A stretch of 64,000 nucleotides of DNA from NCBI GenBank assembly GCA_965278985.1, contig OZ257131.1:4774001-4838000 (forward strand). The letters run 5' to 3'. Every line of letters begins with the position of its first letter. Position 1 is the first letter of the stretch. This document shows positions 21,627 through 29,505 of the stretch, piece by piece. Source of the stretch: CAISIP01 sp965278985 (GTDB lineage: Bacteria; Pseudomonadota; Gammaproteobacteria; Burkholderiales; Burkholderiaceae_C). The position numbers were made by a program, and so were the translations under genes. The notes beneath the pieces are model-generated. The model saw only the letters and a program-made list of their open reading frames with translations, searched no databases and was not told where the DNA came from.

Positions 21627-21952
21627 GGAAGTTTCCTTCTTGGAGGGCAGACAAGGTCCATGGGCGCTTCCGCCGCTACCTGATGGCCGCACTGATGGCC
21701 GCTCGGGTGCGGGGCTACCTCGATGTCCTACGTGTGCAGCGGCTCACGGTACTCGCGAAGGCTGATGGTGGCCTGGAGGGCCTTGGGACTCGGCGGTGAC
21801 ACCACCAGCGGCTTTCGCGTTTGGAGGGGGCCTCACTTCGTCTTGCACCTTCCGACTCTGCCCCGTGTGTGGAACAGGTATATGGAACAGTGCAGCTCGG
21901 CCAAGTCCTTGATTCCCCTGGAACCCGCATGGATGGCGGGCTTTGGGAAATA
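21627..21952. other. intergenic part of the islet, no gene recognised
   Basis: 326 bases between the small ORF and the tRNA-Arg 3' end. Short open frames exist on both strands but none has a convincing ribosome-binding site or recognisable product. It may be decayed island sequence. Confidence 0.5.
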
Positions 21953-22001
21953 GTGGTGCGGCTGGCGGGGATCGAACCCACGACCCTTGGCTTCGGAGGC
22001 C
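21953..22001 (-). repeat. att-like direct repeat inside the intact tRNA-Arg gene
   Basis: The tRNA-embedded copy of the 49-bp repeat whose partner is at 20291-20339. It covers the anticodon-loop-to-CCA half of tRNA-Arg, the region usually shared between attP and attB of tRNA-targeting integrases. Confidence 0.85.
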
Positions 22002-22029
22002 AATACTCTATCCACTGAGCTACAGCCGC
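21954..22029 (-). tRNA. tRNA-Arg (anticodon CCG)
   Basis: 76 bases including an encoded CCA. On the minus strand the acceptor arm GCGGCTG pairs with CAGCCGC, the D-arm contains GCTCAGTGGATAGAGT, the anticodon arm is TTGGC-CTCCGAA-GCCAA with anticodon CCG (reads codon CGG), and the T-arm contains GTGGG-TTCGATC-CCCGC. The 3' half is duplicated at 20291-20339. Confidence 0.97.
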
Positions 22030-22074
22030 GACAGTGCAGCGAGGATTGTAGGGGGTTTGCAAAGGGCCCCTGGC

Positions 22075-22080
22075 TATAAT
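22075..22080 (+). promoter_or_regulatory. -10 hexamer (TATAAT) ahead of the c5-type cytochrome gene
   Basis: A perfect TATAAT stands 38 bases before ATG 22118. The -35 region is weak: TTGTAG at 22046-22051 is too far (23-base spacer) and TTTGCA at 22056 too close. The divergent tRNA-Arg gene starts 46 bases away, so the two promoters must overlap in this short interval. Confidence 0.45.
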
Positions 22081-22117
22081 CGCCCGTTGATTCCGTAGCC
22101 GCATTTTTGAGGAAGCC

Positions 22118-22687
22118 ATGAGCGACAGCAGCCACGCCGAAGACCACACGGGCCCGATCAAGACGCCCAAGCAGTTGCTCATCACGGTGTTCTTTTCGTT
22201 CGTCATCCCGGTGTTCATCATCATCGGGCTGGTGAGTTTCGTCACCTCGAACAACAAGCCCGTCGCCGGCTCGGTGGACCTCGATAAGTCCACCATGCAG
22301 CGCATCCAGAAAATCGGCAGCGTCGAAGTCCGCGACGCCAACCGCGAACTCGCCACCGGCGAGGCGGTGTTCAAGGCCCAGTGCACGACCTGCCACCTGG
22401 CCGGTGTGGCCGGCGCGCCGAAGCTAGGCGACGCGGCCGCATGGGCCCCGCGCATCGCAACGGGCCTGGAGGCGCTGGTGCATTCCGCCTTGAAGGGCAA
22501 GGGCGCGATGGCGCCGCAGGGTGGTGGTGATTTCGAGGACACGGAGATCGCCCGTGGCGTGGTCTACATGGCCAATGCCGCCGGTGCCAAGTTCACTCCC
22601 CCGTCGCGCCCCGACGCTGCAGCCGCCGAGGCGGCCCCCGATGCGGCGGCTGCCGCGTCCGAGCCGGCGGCTGCCGCATCCAAGTAA
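22118..22687 (+). CDS. membrane-anchored c5-type cytochrome c
   Basis: 189 residues. One N-terminal transmembrane helix (about 21-43, LLITVFFSFVIPVFIIIGLV) holds a periplasmic haem domain with a single CTTCH site (CTTCHLAG) and an axial Met candidate in GKGAMAPQGGG. The tail from about 165 is an Ala/Pro/Asp-rich low-complexity stretch. The N-terminus SDSSHAEDHTGPIKTPKQL is typical of beta-proteobacterial electron-carrier cytochromes that feed terminal oxidases. It is monocistronic, with a strong terminator 36 bases after the stop. Confidence 0.9.
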   Translation: MSDSSHAEDHTGPIKTPKQLLITVFFSFVIPVFIIIGLVSFVTSNNKPVAGSVDLDKSTMQRIQKIGSVEVRDANRELATGEAVFKAQCTTCHLAGVAGAPKLGDAAAWAPRIATGLEALVHSALKGKGAMAPQGGGDFEDTEIARGVVYMANAAGAKFTPPSRPDAAAAEAAPDAAAAASEPAAAASK

Positions 22688-22720
22688 ATTGCCCGCGCGC
22701 CCCGGCGCGTATCCCGAACA

Positions 22721-22745
22721 AAGCCGGATCCCGATCCGGCTTTTT
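22721..22745 (+). terminator. rho-independent terminator, probably bidirectional
   Basis: Stem GCCGGAT / ATCCGGC (22723-22729 and 22734-22740) with loop CCCG and TTTTT directly after. The other flank reads AACAAA, giving a short U-rich run for the convergent gene that ends at 22763. It lies between the two convergent stop codons. Confidence 0.88.
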
Positions 22746-22762
22746 CATGCCCGCCGCGTTCT

Positions 22763-23314
22763 TCAGCGTTGCAGCCCCGACTGGGCGGCTTCCGGGCTCC
22801 TGACGAATCCGAATTGCAATGGCAGGGCGTCGGCGGGCATTTCCTGCGGCGTCCACCGGCCGGCCTCCACGGCCTCGGCGGCCAAGGGCACGTCCTGCGA
22901 GTGGACCAGGCCGAATCCCAGTGGCGTCTGCAGGTAGACGCGTCCCGCCTCGTCGACGATGCAGCGCTCCACCGGCGCCACGAGGCCGGTATGGGAAGTG
23001 ACACCCTCGTGGCCACGTTCCAGGCGCCAGATATAGGGCGTGTCTGCCAGCTCCACATAGACGCGCTGCGGTCCGTTCTGGAAGTACCACTGTCCCGCGT
23101 CGTCGGCCTGGTAGTTGCGGCCGATGAAGGCGATCAGCTTGTCGTGCTGCAACAGCGAGCCCTTGCCGGCCTCGACGCCGTCCGAGAAGGCGCCGCTGGC
23201 CTGCGCCTGGTCGTCGCGCAGGTACCAGCGGCCTCGCGTGTCCAGGCCCAGCCATCCGTAGCAGAAAGGCACCTTCGGCCACTTGGCCATGGCTTGCTTG
23301 ACGATGTCATCCAT
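22763..23314 (-). CDS. conserved hypothetical protein of beta-proteobacteria
   Basis: 183 residues, soluble, no signal peptide. The N-terminus MDDIVKQAMAKWPKVPFCYG and the repeated GRWYLRDD, GQWYFQNGPQRVYV and GRVYLQTPLG segments suggest a small all-beta fold with aromatic-rich strands. I recognise it as a protein conserved next to hydrolase genes in Comamonadaceae but cannot give a biochemical function. It starts 49 bases after the hydrolase gene ends on the same strand and may be cotranscribed with it. Confidence 0.75.
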   Translation of the reverse strand: MDDIVKQAMAKWPKVPFCYGWLGLDTRGRWYLRDDQAQASGAFSDGVEAGKGSLLQHDKLIAFIGRNYQADDAGQWYFQNGPQRVYVELADTPYIWRLERGHEGVTSHTGLVAPVERCIVDEAGRVYLQTPLGFGLVHSQDVPLAAEAVEAGRWTPQEMPADALPLQFGFVRSPEAAQSGLQR

Positions 23315-23363
23315 GGACCATTATGGCCACGCGCGCCAAGGCCCCATGGGTCGTGCATGTTGG

Positions 23364-24365
23364 TCAGCGCGTGTGGTCGAGCAGCCACTGCGTTACGGCC
23401 TCGGGCATCCAGCGCACATGCGCGGGCCAGGCCCCGGCGGGAAAACCCACATGCCCGCCCTCGTGGGGCTGCCACAGGGTGACGTGCCTGCCGGCCTCTG
23501 CCGCGGTGGGCAGGCTGTTGGCGGGGATGAAGGGGTCGTTGCGCGCGTTGAGCGCCAGCGCGGGGATGCGGATGCGGGGCAGGTGGGGCTTGGCCGAGGC
23601 GCGGGACCAGTAGTCCTGCGTGTCGCGAAAGCCATGCAGCGGCGCGGTGAACACGTTGTCGAAGGCCTGCAGGTCGCGCGCGGCCAGCATCGCCCGCACG
23701 TCGAACAACCCCGGGTGCTGGGCCAGCTTGGCCAGCGCCTTGCTGCGCATGGTGCGCAGGAACATGCGGTTGTAGACCTGCCGGTTGAAACCGCGCCCGA
23801 TCGCCACGCCGCCGGCGGCCAGGTCCAGCGGCGCGCAGATGGCGGCGATGGCGCGCACGGCCTGGCCGGCGGCCGCGCCCATCTCGCCGGCCCAGCGCAT
23901 CAGCGCATTGCCGCCCAGCGAGACACCGGCCGCCACCACGGCACCGGCGTGCAACGCCTGGAAGCGGCGCAGGATCCAGTCCAATTCCTCAAAATCGCCC
24001 GAGTGGTAGGCGCGCGGCGCCAGGTTGATCTCGCCGCTGCAGCCGCGGAAATGCACGATGGCGAAGCGCAGGCCCCGATGCTGCGCGACATCCGCGAAGG
24101 ACTGCGCATAGTGGCTGGCCGACGAGCCCTCCAGCCCGTGGAACAGCACCAGCAGCGGAGGCACCGTGGCACCCGCGCGCGGGGCGGGAGGCTCCAGCCA
24201 GTCGATGTCGATGAAGTCCGCATCGGGCGTGTGCCAGCGCTCGCGGCGCAGGCGGGGGGCCGCACCCGCATACCGGCGCGCGTACAGCGCCGCCCAGATG
24301 GTCTGCAGGTTGCCGCCCGGCAGCCAGCGGGGTGCGGCATAGGGCACGCTGCGCGTCGACGCCAT
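23364..24365 (-). CDS. alpha/beta-fold hydrolase, YheT family
   Basis: 333 residues from ATG 24365; the frame is open upstream but that part overlaps the preceding gene. The N-terminus APRWLPGGNLQTIWAALYARR is the YheT/EMB8 family signature. The catalytic elements are the oxyanion region LVLFHGLEGSS, nucleophile elbow GVSLGGN and the C-terminal HEGGHVGF His. Members are cytoplasmic carboxylesterases of uncertain natural substrate. It follows the SnoaL-like gene by 19 bases. Confidence 0.9.
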   Translation of the reverse strand: MASTRSVPYAAPRWLPGGNLQTIWAALYARRYAGAAPRLRRERWHTPDADFIDIDWLEPPAPRAGATVPPLLVLFHGLEGSSASHYAQSFADVAQHRGLRFAIVHFRGCSGEINLAPRAYHSGDFEELDWILRRFQALHAGAVVAAGVSLGGNALMRWAGEMGAAAGQAVRAIAAICAPLDLAAGGVAIGRGFNRQVYNRMFLRTMRSKALAKLAQHPGLFDVRAMLAARDLQAFDNVFTAPLHGFRDTQDYWSRASAKPHLPRIRIPALALNARNDPFIPANSLPTAAEAGRHVTLWQPHEGGHVGFPAGAWPAHVRWMPEAVTQWLLDHTR

Positions 24366-24384
24366 GTCCAATCGAGACCCGACC

Positions 24385-24834
24385 TCAGTGCAGCACGTGC
24401 GGGGACTCGCTGATCTCCTGCGCTTCGTTCTCGGTGCCGGGGCTCGCATGGTGCACCACCAGGCGCCAGCCCTGCGGGGTCTTGTGGTAGACGTTGGTGG
24501 CCAGCACATAGGCCTGCGCCACGCCCGTGGGCGTGGTCACCTCCACGCGCTCCAGCACGCTGTGCACCGCGCTGCCGGCCGCCTGCACCCGGCGCACGTG
24601 CTGCGGCGTGGCGCGGATGCTGCCGTTGCCGAAGATGGTGTCGAAGGTGGCGCGGATCGCGGCGGCACCCACGATGCGCGGCCCGCCGGGGTGCACGCAG
24701 ACGATCTCCTCGTCATCGGCCCAGCAGGCCATGAGCTGTTCGATGTCGGCGGACTGCAGCGCCTCGTAGAAGGCATTCTCCACGTCGTCCGCAGTGCCGC
24801 CGACGAGTGCGGCGCGGGGCTTGGACTTTGGCAT
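24385..24834 (-). CDS. SnoaL/NTF2-like (DUF4440-type) protein
   Basis: 149 residues from ATG 24834. The pattern VENAFYEALQSADIEQLMACWADDEEIVCVHPGGPRIVG and the strands RVEVTTPTGVAQAYVLATNVY and GWRLVVHHASP fit the NTF2-like cone fold. Such small proteins may be enzymes or binding domains; no active site can be named. It probably forms an operon with the downstream YheT hydrolase. Confidence 0.85.
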   Translation of the reverse strand: MPKSKPRAALVGGTADDVENAFYEALQSADIEQLMACWADDEEIVCVHPGGPRIVGAAAIRATFDTIFGNGSIRATPQHVRRVQAAGSAVHSVLERVEVTTPTGVAQAYVLATNVYHKTPQGWRLVVHHASPGTENEAQEISESPHVLH

Positions 24835-24988
24835 GCGGCCATTGTCGCCTGGGCTTGAACGCCGGGCGGGTGCTCCCACCTGTGCTACCGTCAAAGCCCC
24901 GTGAGGCCGCCCCGAAGCATCTCCGGTCCAGGCACGCCTGGGCCCTCCAGAAGATGCAGGCCCGCGAATGACTTGAGAGAGGAACACC

Positions 24989-25576
24989 ATGAAGCATTGG
25001 ATACTGGCCCTTGTGTCGGCACTGGCCCTCAGCGGCTGCGGTTACAACGACTTCCAGCGCCTGGACGAACAGTCCAAGACCGCGTGGAGCGAGGTGCTCA
25101 ACCAGTACCAGCGGCGCGCCGACCTGGTGCCCAACCTGGTGGCCACCGTCAAGGGCGAGGCCAATTTTGAGCAGGAGACACTCACCAAGGTCATCGAGGC
25201 GCGCGCCAAGGCCACGTCGATCCAGGTGACCCCCGAGACGCTCAACGACCCTGAGGCTTTCCGCAAGTTCCAGGCCGCGCAGGGTGAGCTCAGCAGCGCG
25301 CTGAGCCGCCTGCTGGTGGTCTCCGAGCAGTACCCCAACCTCAAGGCCAACCAGGCCTTCTCGGACCTGCGCGTGCAGCTGGAAGGCACCGAGAACCGCA
25401 TCACCGTGGCGCGGGGCCGCTACATCCAGGCGATCCAGGAATACAACGTGCTCGCGCGCAGCTTCCCGACCAACCTGACGGCGATGGTCTTCAGCTATGC
25501 ACCGAAGCAGAATTTCTCGGTGGCCAACGAGGCACAGATTTCTGCGCCGCCCGTCGTGGACTTCAAGACCAAGTAA
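24989..25576 (+). CDS. lemA: LemA-family lipoprotein
   Basis: 195 residues. The N-terminus MKHWILALVSALALSGCGYN ends in the lipobox LSGC, so this copy is a lipoprotein. The LemA core follows: YNDFQRLDEQSKTAWSEVLN, RRADLVPNLVATVKG, VSEQYPNLKANQAFSDL, ENRITVARGRYIQAIQEYN and RSFPTNL. LemA proteins are coiled helical proteins of the envelope and their genes regularly precede TPM-domain genes, as here (8 bases to the next gene). Confidence 0.95.
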   Translation: MKHWILALVSALALSGCGYNDFQRLDEQSKTAWSEVLNQYQRRADLVPNLVATVKGEANFEQETLTKVIEARAKATSIQVTPETLNDPEAFRKFQAAQGELSSALSRLLVVSEQYPNLKANQAFSDLRVQLEGTENRITVARGRYIQAIQEYNVLARSFPTNLTAMVFSYAPKQNFSVANEAQISAPPVVDFKTK

Positions 25577-25584
25577 GGCGCCGC

Positions 25585-26595
25585 ATGCCGTCTGCCCCAG
25601 CCTGTCCGACGCATTCGCTGCCAGCCTGCCGCTCGGCGACAGCGGCGCGCGGGGGACGGTTCGCGTGGCTGCTGGCCCTGGCGCTGCTGTGGGCGGCGTT
25701 CTGGCCCGCCACCACGCTGCATGCGCAGCAGGTGCAGCCCGTGCCCGCCCTCACGGCCCGCGTCATGGACAGCACGGGCACGCTGGATGCGGCGCAACGC
25801 ACCGCGCTGGAGGCCAAGCTCGCGGCCTTCGAGGCACGCAAGGGCACCCAACTGGTGGTGCTGATGGTGCCCACCACGCAGCCCGAGGACATCGCCAGCT
25901 ACGCGCAGCGCATCGCCGACAGCTGGAAGATCGGCCGCAAGGACGTCGGTGACGGCGTGCTGCTGCTCGTGGCCAAGAACGACCGCCAGCTGCGCATCGA
26001 GGTGGCCAAGACACTGGAGGGCGCGCTGCCCGACCTGGCCGCCAAGCGCATCATCGACGGCGCCATCACGCCGCGTTTTCGCGAAGGGGATTTCGCCGGC
26101 GGCGTGGATGCGGGCGTGGACCAGATCATCGCGCGCGTGAGCGGCGAGGCCCTGCCCGAGCCTGCGCCACGTGCACAGTCGGGCCGCACGGGCGCGATGG
26201 GTGGCCAGTGGTCGGAATTGCTGATGTTCATGGTCTTCGCCCTGCCCATCGGCGCATCGGTGCTGCGCGGCATCCTCGGGCGCAAGCTCGGCGCCGTGGC
26301 CACCGGCGGTGCGACCGCGGGCATTGCCTGGCTGCTGGGCGCTGGGTTGGCCATCGCTGTGGTGGCCGGGGTGCTGGGACTGGTGTTCGCGTTGGTCGTG
26401 GGCCTGGGCTCGGTGCTGGGTAGCGGTCGCGGTGGACGTGGTGGCGGCTTCGGCGGCGGCGGTTTTGGGGGCGGTGGTGGTGGTGGTGGTTTTGGCGGCG
26501 GCGGTGGTGGCTGGGGCGGTGGAGGTGGTGGTGGCGGCTTCAGCTCCGGTGGCGGTGGCAATTTCGGCGGCGGCGGCGCCTCCGGCCGGTGGTGA
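25585..26595 (+). CDS. TPM-domain membrane protein (YgcG-like) with Gly-rich C-terminus
   Basis: 336 residues: an N-terminal signal or anchor (about 25-50), a TPM domain (about 55-180; LTARVMDSTGTLDAAQRTALE, LVVLMVPTTQPEDIASYAQR, VGDGVLLLVAKNDRQLRIEV), two or three hydrophobic helices (about 210-275) and a tail made almost entirely of Gly, Phe and Ser (about 275-336). The TPM (TLP18.3/Psb32/MOLO-1) fold is used in photosystem II repair and in receptor accessory proteins; the bacterial role is unclear. It lies in a LemA-TPM-TPM set. Confidence 0.92.
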   Translation: MPSAPACPTHSLPACRSATAARGGRFAWLLALALLWAAFWPATTLHAQQVQPVPALTARVMDSTGTLDAAQRTALEAKLAAFEARKGTQLVVLMVPTTQPEDIASYAQRIADSWKIGRKDVGDGVLLLVAKNDRQLRIEVAKTLEGALPDLAAKRIIDGAITPRFREGDFAGGVDAGVDQIIARVSGEALPEPAPRAQSGRTGAMGGQWSELLMFMVFALPIGASVLRGILGRKLGAVATGGATAGIAWLLGAGLAIAVVAGVLGLVFALVVGLGSVLGSGRGGRGGGFGGGGFGGGGGGGGFGGGGGGWGGGGGGGGFSSGGGGNFGGGGASGRW

Positions 26596-27137
26596 AGGCG
26601 CCGATGCTGCAGCGCCTGTGGACCGTCCTGCGCCACGCATGGCTGGATGCGGGCGACACGCGCCGCGCCCTGCCCGAGGCCGCGCAGCAGCGGGTGGCTG
26701 CCGCGGTGGCGCAGGCCGAGCAGGGACACACGGGCGAACTGCGCATCTGCGTGGAAGCCGCGCTGCCGGGCAGCTACCTCTGGCGGCACCTGCGCGAGGG
26801 CACCGCCCTGGCCACACTCGCGCAGCAGCGTGCACTGATGCAGTTCGGCAAGCTGGGGGTGTGGGACACGGAGCACAACAACGGCGTGCTGGTGTACGTG
26901 CTGCTGGCCGAGCACCGCATCGAGCTCGTGGCCGACCGTGCCGTGCACGCGCGCGTAGGCGCAGCCGGGTGGGCTGCCGTGGTCGAGCACCTGGGCTCCA
27001 CCATCGCCAGCGGCCAGCTGGAGCAGGGGCTGTCGCAGGCGGTGGGCGAGGTGGCGCTGCACCTGCGCACGCACTTCCCGTTGGATGCGCAGGCGCGCAA
27101 TCCCAACGAGCTGGGCGATGCGCCGGTGCTGGGCTGA
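26592..27137 (+). CDS. TPM-domain protein
   Basis: About 181 residues. GTG 26592 overlaps the previous stop (GTGA) and is the likely start; GTG 26589 and ATG 26604 are alternatives. A TPM domain fills most of the protein (GELRICVEAALPGSYLWRHL, GVWDTEHNNGVLVYVLLAEHRIELVAD). It lacks the signal peptide, membrane helices and Gly-rich tail of its neighbour, so it is probably cytoplasmic or membrane-associated through the partner. Tandem long and short TPM genes after lemA are a recurring arrangement. Confidence 0.85.
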   Translation: MKAPMLQRLWTVLRHAWLDAGDTRRALPEAAQQRVAAAVAQAEQGHTGELRICVEAALPGSYLWRHLREGTALATLAQQRALMQFGKLGVWDTEHNNGVLVYVLLAEHRIELVADRAVHARVGAAGWAAVVEHLGSTIASGQLEQGLSQAVGEVALHLRTHFPLDAQARNPNELGDAPVLG

Positions 27138-27234
27138 AGCCTACGCCCATCTGCTACGCAAAATCGACCGCGCGCTGATCCTGTTTTCCCCGCGGTGCTT
27201 GCGCGACACTCGGGGCTGCGGAGTCCCCTATCCC

Positions 27235-27426
27235 ATGTTCCAGAATGTCCTTCGTTATGTGCGTGCCGTCCTGTGGGCCTTCATCGGCCTGGGCGGGCGC
27301 AGTGCCGATGCCGAAAAGCGCCTCGAGAAGGTGAACCCCTTGCCGCTGGTGCTGGTCGCGCTGGTGCTGGCGCTGCTGCTGGTCGTGGGGCTGATGATGC
27401 TGGCGCGGTACGCGGCCGGTGCATGA
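27235..27426 (+). CDS. small single-pass membrane protein (DUF2970 family)
   Basis: 63 residues. The N-terminus VLRYVRAVLWAFIGLGGR followed by a charged linker and one long hydrophobic helix (LPLVLVALVLALLLVVGLMML) matches the short DUF2970 proteins common in beta-proteobacteria, which are usually found next to cytochrome or oxidase genes. Here it precedes two cytochrome c genes by 31 bases and may belong to their operon. Function unknown. Confidence 0.8.
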   Translation: MFQNVLRYVRAVLWAFIGLGGRSADAEKRLEKVNPLPLVLVALVLALLLVVGLMMLARYAAGA

Positions 27427-27457
27427 CCGGTTATCGAAGTCTGAAGAGAGGTTGCGC

Positions 27458-28165
27458 GTGATTGCATTGCTGGTGGTGCTGGGGGCGCTGGCCCTGGGCA
27501 CCGCGCAGGCCGCCCCGGCCACGTCCCCGGTTCCCTACACCGTGCCCGACACCATGGCGCAACGCATGGTGGCCTGCACCGTGTGCCACGGAAAGGAGGG
27601 CCGCGCCACCAACGCCGGCTTCTTTCCGCGCATCGCGGGCAAGCCTGCGGGCTACCTGCATGCGCAGCTGTTGAACTTCCGCGACGGACGGCGCCACAAC
27701 AATCTCATGTCGCCGCTGTTGGCCAACCTGTCGGACACCTACCTGCGCGAGATGGCCGAATATTTCGCGGCGCTGGAGCTGCCCTACCCGCCGCCACAGG
27801 TCGAGAACCTGCCCGCGCCGCTGCGCACGCGCGGCGAGGCGCTGGTGCGCCAGGGCGATGCGCAGCGCGGCATCCCTGCCTGCACCGCCTGCCATGGTGC
27901 GGCGATGACCGGAACCGAGCCGAACATCCCCGGCCTGCTGGGCCTGCCGCGCGACTACCTCAATGCGCAGCTGGGTGCCTGGCGCACGGGGCAGCGCAAG
28001 GCGCATGCGCCCGACTGCATGCACGAGATCGCGCAACGTCTGGATGGCAGCGACATCACGGCCCTGTCCTCCTGGCTGGCGGCGCAACCCGTGCCGATGC
28101 CGGCCAAGGCGGCGCCGGCGTCGGCCGCTCCGTTGCCGCTGGCCTGCGGCAAGGCAGCCCCATGA
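27458..28165 (+). CDS. periplasmic di-haem cytochrome c (c4-like)
   Basis: About 235 residues. GTG 27458 is preferred because AGAGG stands 6 bases upstream and it gives a compact signal peptide (IALLVVLGALALGTAQA); a GTG at 27419 is also in frame. The mature protein has two cytochrome c domains, each with one CxxCH site (ACTVCHGKEGR and ACTACHGAAM). Each site is followed by a Met-containing segment that can give the sixth ligand. It is coupled (ATGA overlap) to the tri-haem cytochrome gene, suggesting that it passes electrons to or from that protein. Confidence 0.9.
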   Translation: MIALLVVLGALALGTAQAAPATSPVPYTVPDTMAQRMVACTVCHGKEGRATNAGFFPRIAGKPAGYLHAQLLNFRDGRRHNNLMSPLLANLSDTYLREMAEYFAALELPYPPPQVENLPAPLRTRGEALVRQGDAQRGIPACTACHGAAMTGTEPNIPGLLGLPRDYLNAQLGAWRTGQRKAHAPDCMHEIAQRLDGSDITALSSWLAAQPVPMPAKAAPASAAPLPLACGKAAP

Positions 28166-29475
28166 CGCGCATGGCACGCCGTGGCTTGGCTGTCGTGGCC
28201 GGCCTGCTGCTCCTGCTGTTGGTCGCCACGGCTGCCGGGGTCTACCTGAACCTGCGCGGCGAGGCCTCGGTGGACCCCAGCGCGCCCACCCCCGCGCAGG
28301 ATGCCACGCTGGACGCGACGCAGGTGGAACGTGGACGCTACCTGGCGCAGCTGGGCAACTGCAGTGGCTGCCACACCAACACCGGCGACGCGCCGTACGC
28401 CGGCGGCCGGCCACTGCCCACGCCCTTCGGCACGGTCTACAGCAGCAACCTCACGCCCGATGCCACGCATGGCCTGGGCCAATGGTCCGCGGCGCATTTC
28501 TGGCGCGCCATGCACCATGGCCGCGCGCGGGACGGCCGCCTGCTCAACCCGGTGTTTCCCTACGCGAGCTACACGCATGTGACACGTGAGGACTCCGACG
28601 CGCTGTATGCCTACCTGCGCAGCCTGCCTGCCGTCGCGCAGGCCAACCGGCCGCATGCACTGCGATTTCCTTACGACTCGCAGCTGGCGCTCGGTGTCTG
28701 GCGCGCGCTGTACTTCCGCGCTGCCGACCCGCAGCAGGCGGCCCAGCCGGAACCGTCCCGCGGCGCCGAATGGAACCGCGGCGCCTACCTGGCGCGCGGC
28801 CTGGGCCATTGCATCGAATGCCACAGCCCGCGCAACGCCCTGGGCGCCGTGACCGGCTCCCTCGAGCTGGCCGGGGGCGCCATTCCCTCGCAGGGCTGGT
28901 ACGCGCCCTCGCTCGCGGCGCCCGACGAGGCCGGCGTGGCCCAGTGGAAGCGGGAGGACGTGGTGCAGCTGCTGCGCACCGGCCAGGCGCCGGGCGCCAC
29001 GGTGACGGGCCCGATGGCCGAAGTGGTGCACGGCAGCACGCAGCACTGGCGCGAGGAGGATCTGCAGGCACTCGCCCGCTTCCTGCAGGAGCTGCCCGCT
29101 GCGCCACCCCGTGCGCGCGCGCCGTCCACCCCCTCGCCCGCAGCCGTCCTCGCGCTGGGCGGCAAGGTCTACGAGCAGCAGTGCGCGCAGTGCCATGGCG
29201 ATGCCGGACAGGGTGCCGTGGGCGCCTACCCGGCACTCGCGGGCAACCGCGCCGTGACCATGGACGCGGTCGACAACCTCGTCAGCATCGTGCGCAAGGG
29301 CGGCTTTGCGCCCTCCACGGCCGGCAATCCGCGGCCCTTCGGCATGCCGCCCTATGCCCAGGTGCTGAGCGACCAGGAGATCGCGGCCGTGCTGACCTTC
29401 ATCCGCCAGTCGTGGGGGCAGCAGGCCTCGGCGGTCACCGAGCTGCAGGTACTGCAGCACGCGCGCATCGAGTAG
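28162..29475 (+). CDS. tri-haem cytochrome c, alcohol/sugar dehydrogenase cytochrome-subunit type
   Basis: 437 residues from ATG 28162, which overlaps the stop of the di-haem gene. One N-terminal helix (about 8-27) acts as anchor or signal. Three CxxCH haem sites are present: GNCSGCHTN, HCIECHSP and QCAQCHGD, with conserved PFGTVYSSNLTPD and FPYASYTHVT segments. This is the architecture of the membrane cytochrome subunit of PQQ alcohol dehydrogenases and FAD gluconate/sorbitol dehydrogenases. No dehydrogenase subunit is encoded nearby, so its electron donor is unknown. Confidence 0.92.
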   Translation: MTRMARRGLAVVAGLLLLLLVATAAGVYLNLRGEASVDPSAPTPAQDATLDATQVERGRYLAQLGNCSGCHTNTGDAPYAGGRPLPTPFGTVYSSNLTPDATHGLGQWSAAHFWRAMHHGRARDGRLLNPVFPYASYTHVTREDSDALYAYLRSLPAVAQANRPHALRFPYDSQLALGVWRALYFRAADPQQAAQPEPSRGAEWNRGAYLARGLGHCIECHSPRNALGAVTGSLELAGGAIPSQGWYAPSLAAPDEAGVAQWKREDVVQLLRTGQAPGATVTGPMAEVVHGSTQHWREEDLQALARFLQELPAAPPRARAPSTPSPAAVLALGGKVYEQQCAQCHGDAGQGAVGAYPALAGNRAVTMDAVDNLVSIVRKGGFAPSTAGNPRPFGMPPYAQVLSDQEIAAVLTFIRQSWGQQASAVTELQVLQHARIE

Positions 29476-29505
29476 TCTCCAGGCTTCTACAGGCATCACG
29501 ACCCC

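Larger units (their letters stand above)
20340..21952. mobile_element. small islet integrated at tRNA-Arg(CCG), probably a degraded island
   Basis: The 1.6-kb segment lies exactly between the two 49-bp tRNA-derived repeats. It carries a two-gene PIN-toxin module and one small ORF of unknown function, with less regular codon use than the flanking genes. No integrase or transposase is visible. It therefore looks like the remnant of a larger tRNA-targeted element, or a passenger that was mobilised in trans. Confidence 0.65.

Noticed and set aside
21339..21683. 114-codon plus-strand frame in the islet
   Set aside because: No ribosome-binding site and no familiar features; the opposite-strand frame at 21384-21626 has a better start context.
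22046..22080. Complete sigma-70 promoter for the cytochrome gene
   Set aside because: The TATAAT is good but no -35 hexamer stands at 16-18 bases, so only the -10 is reported.
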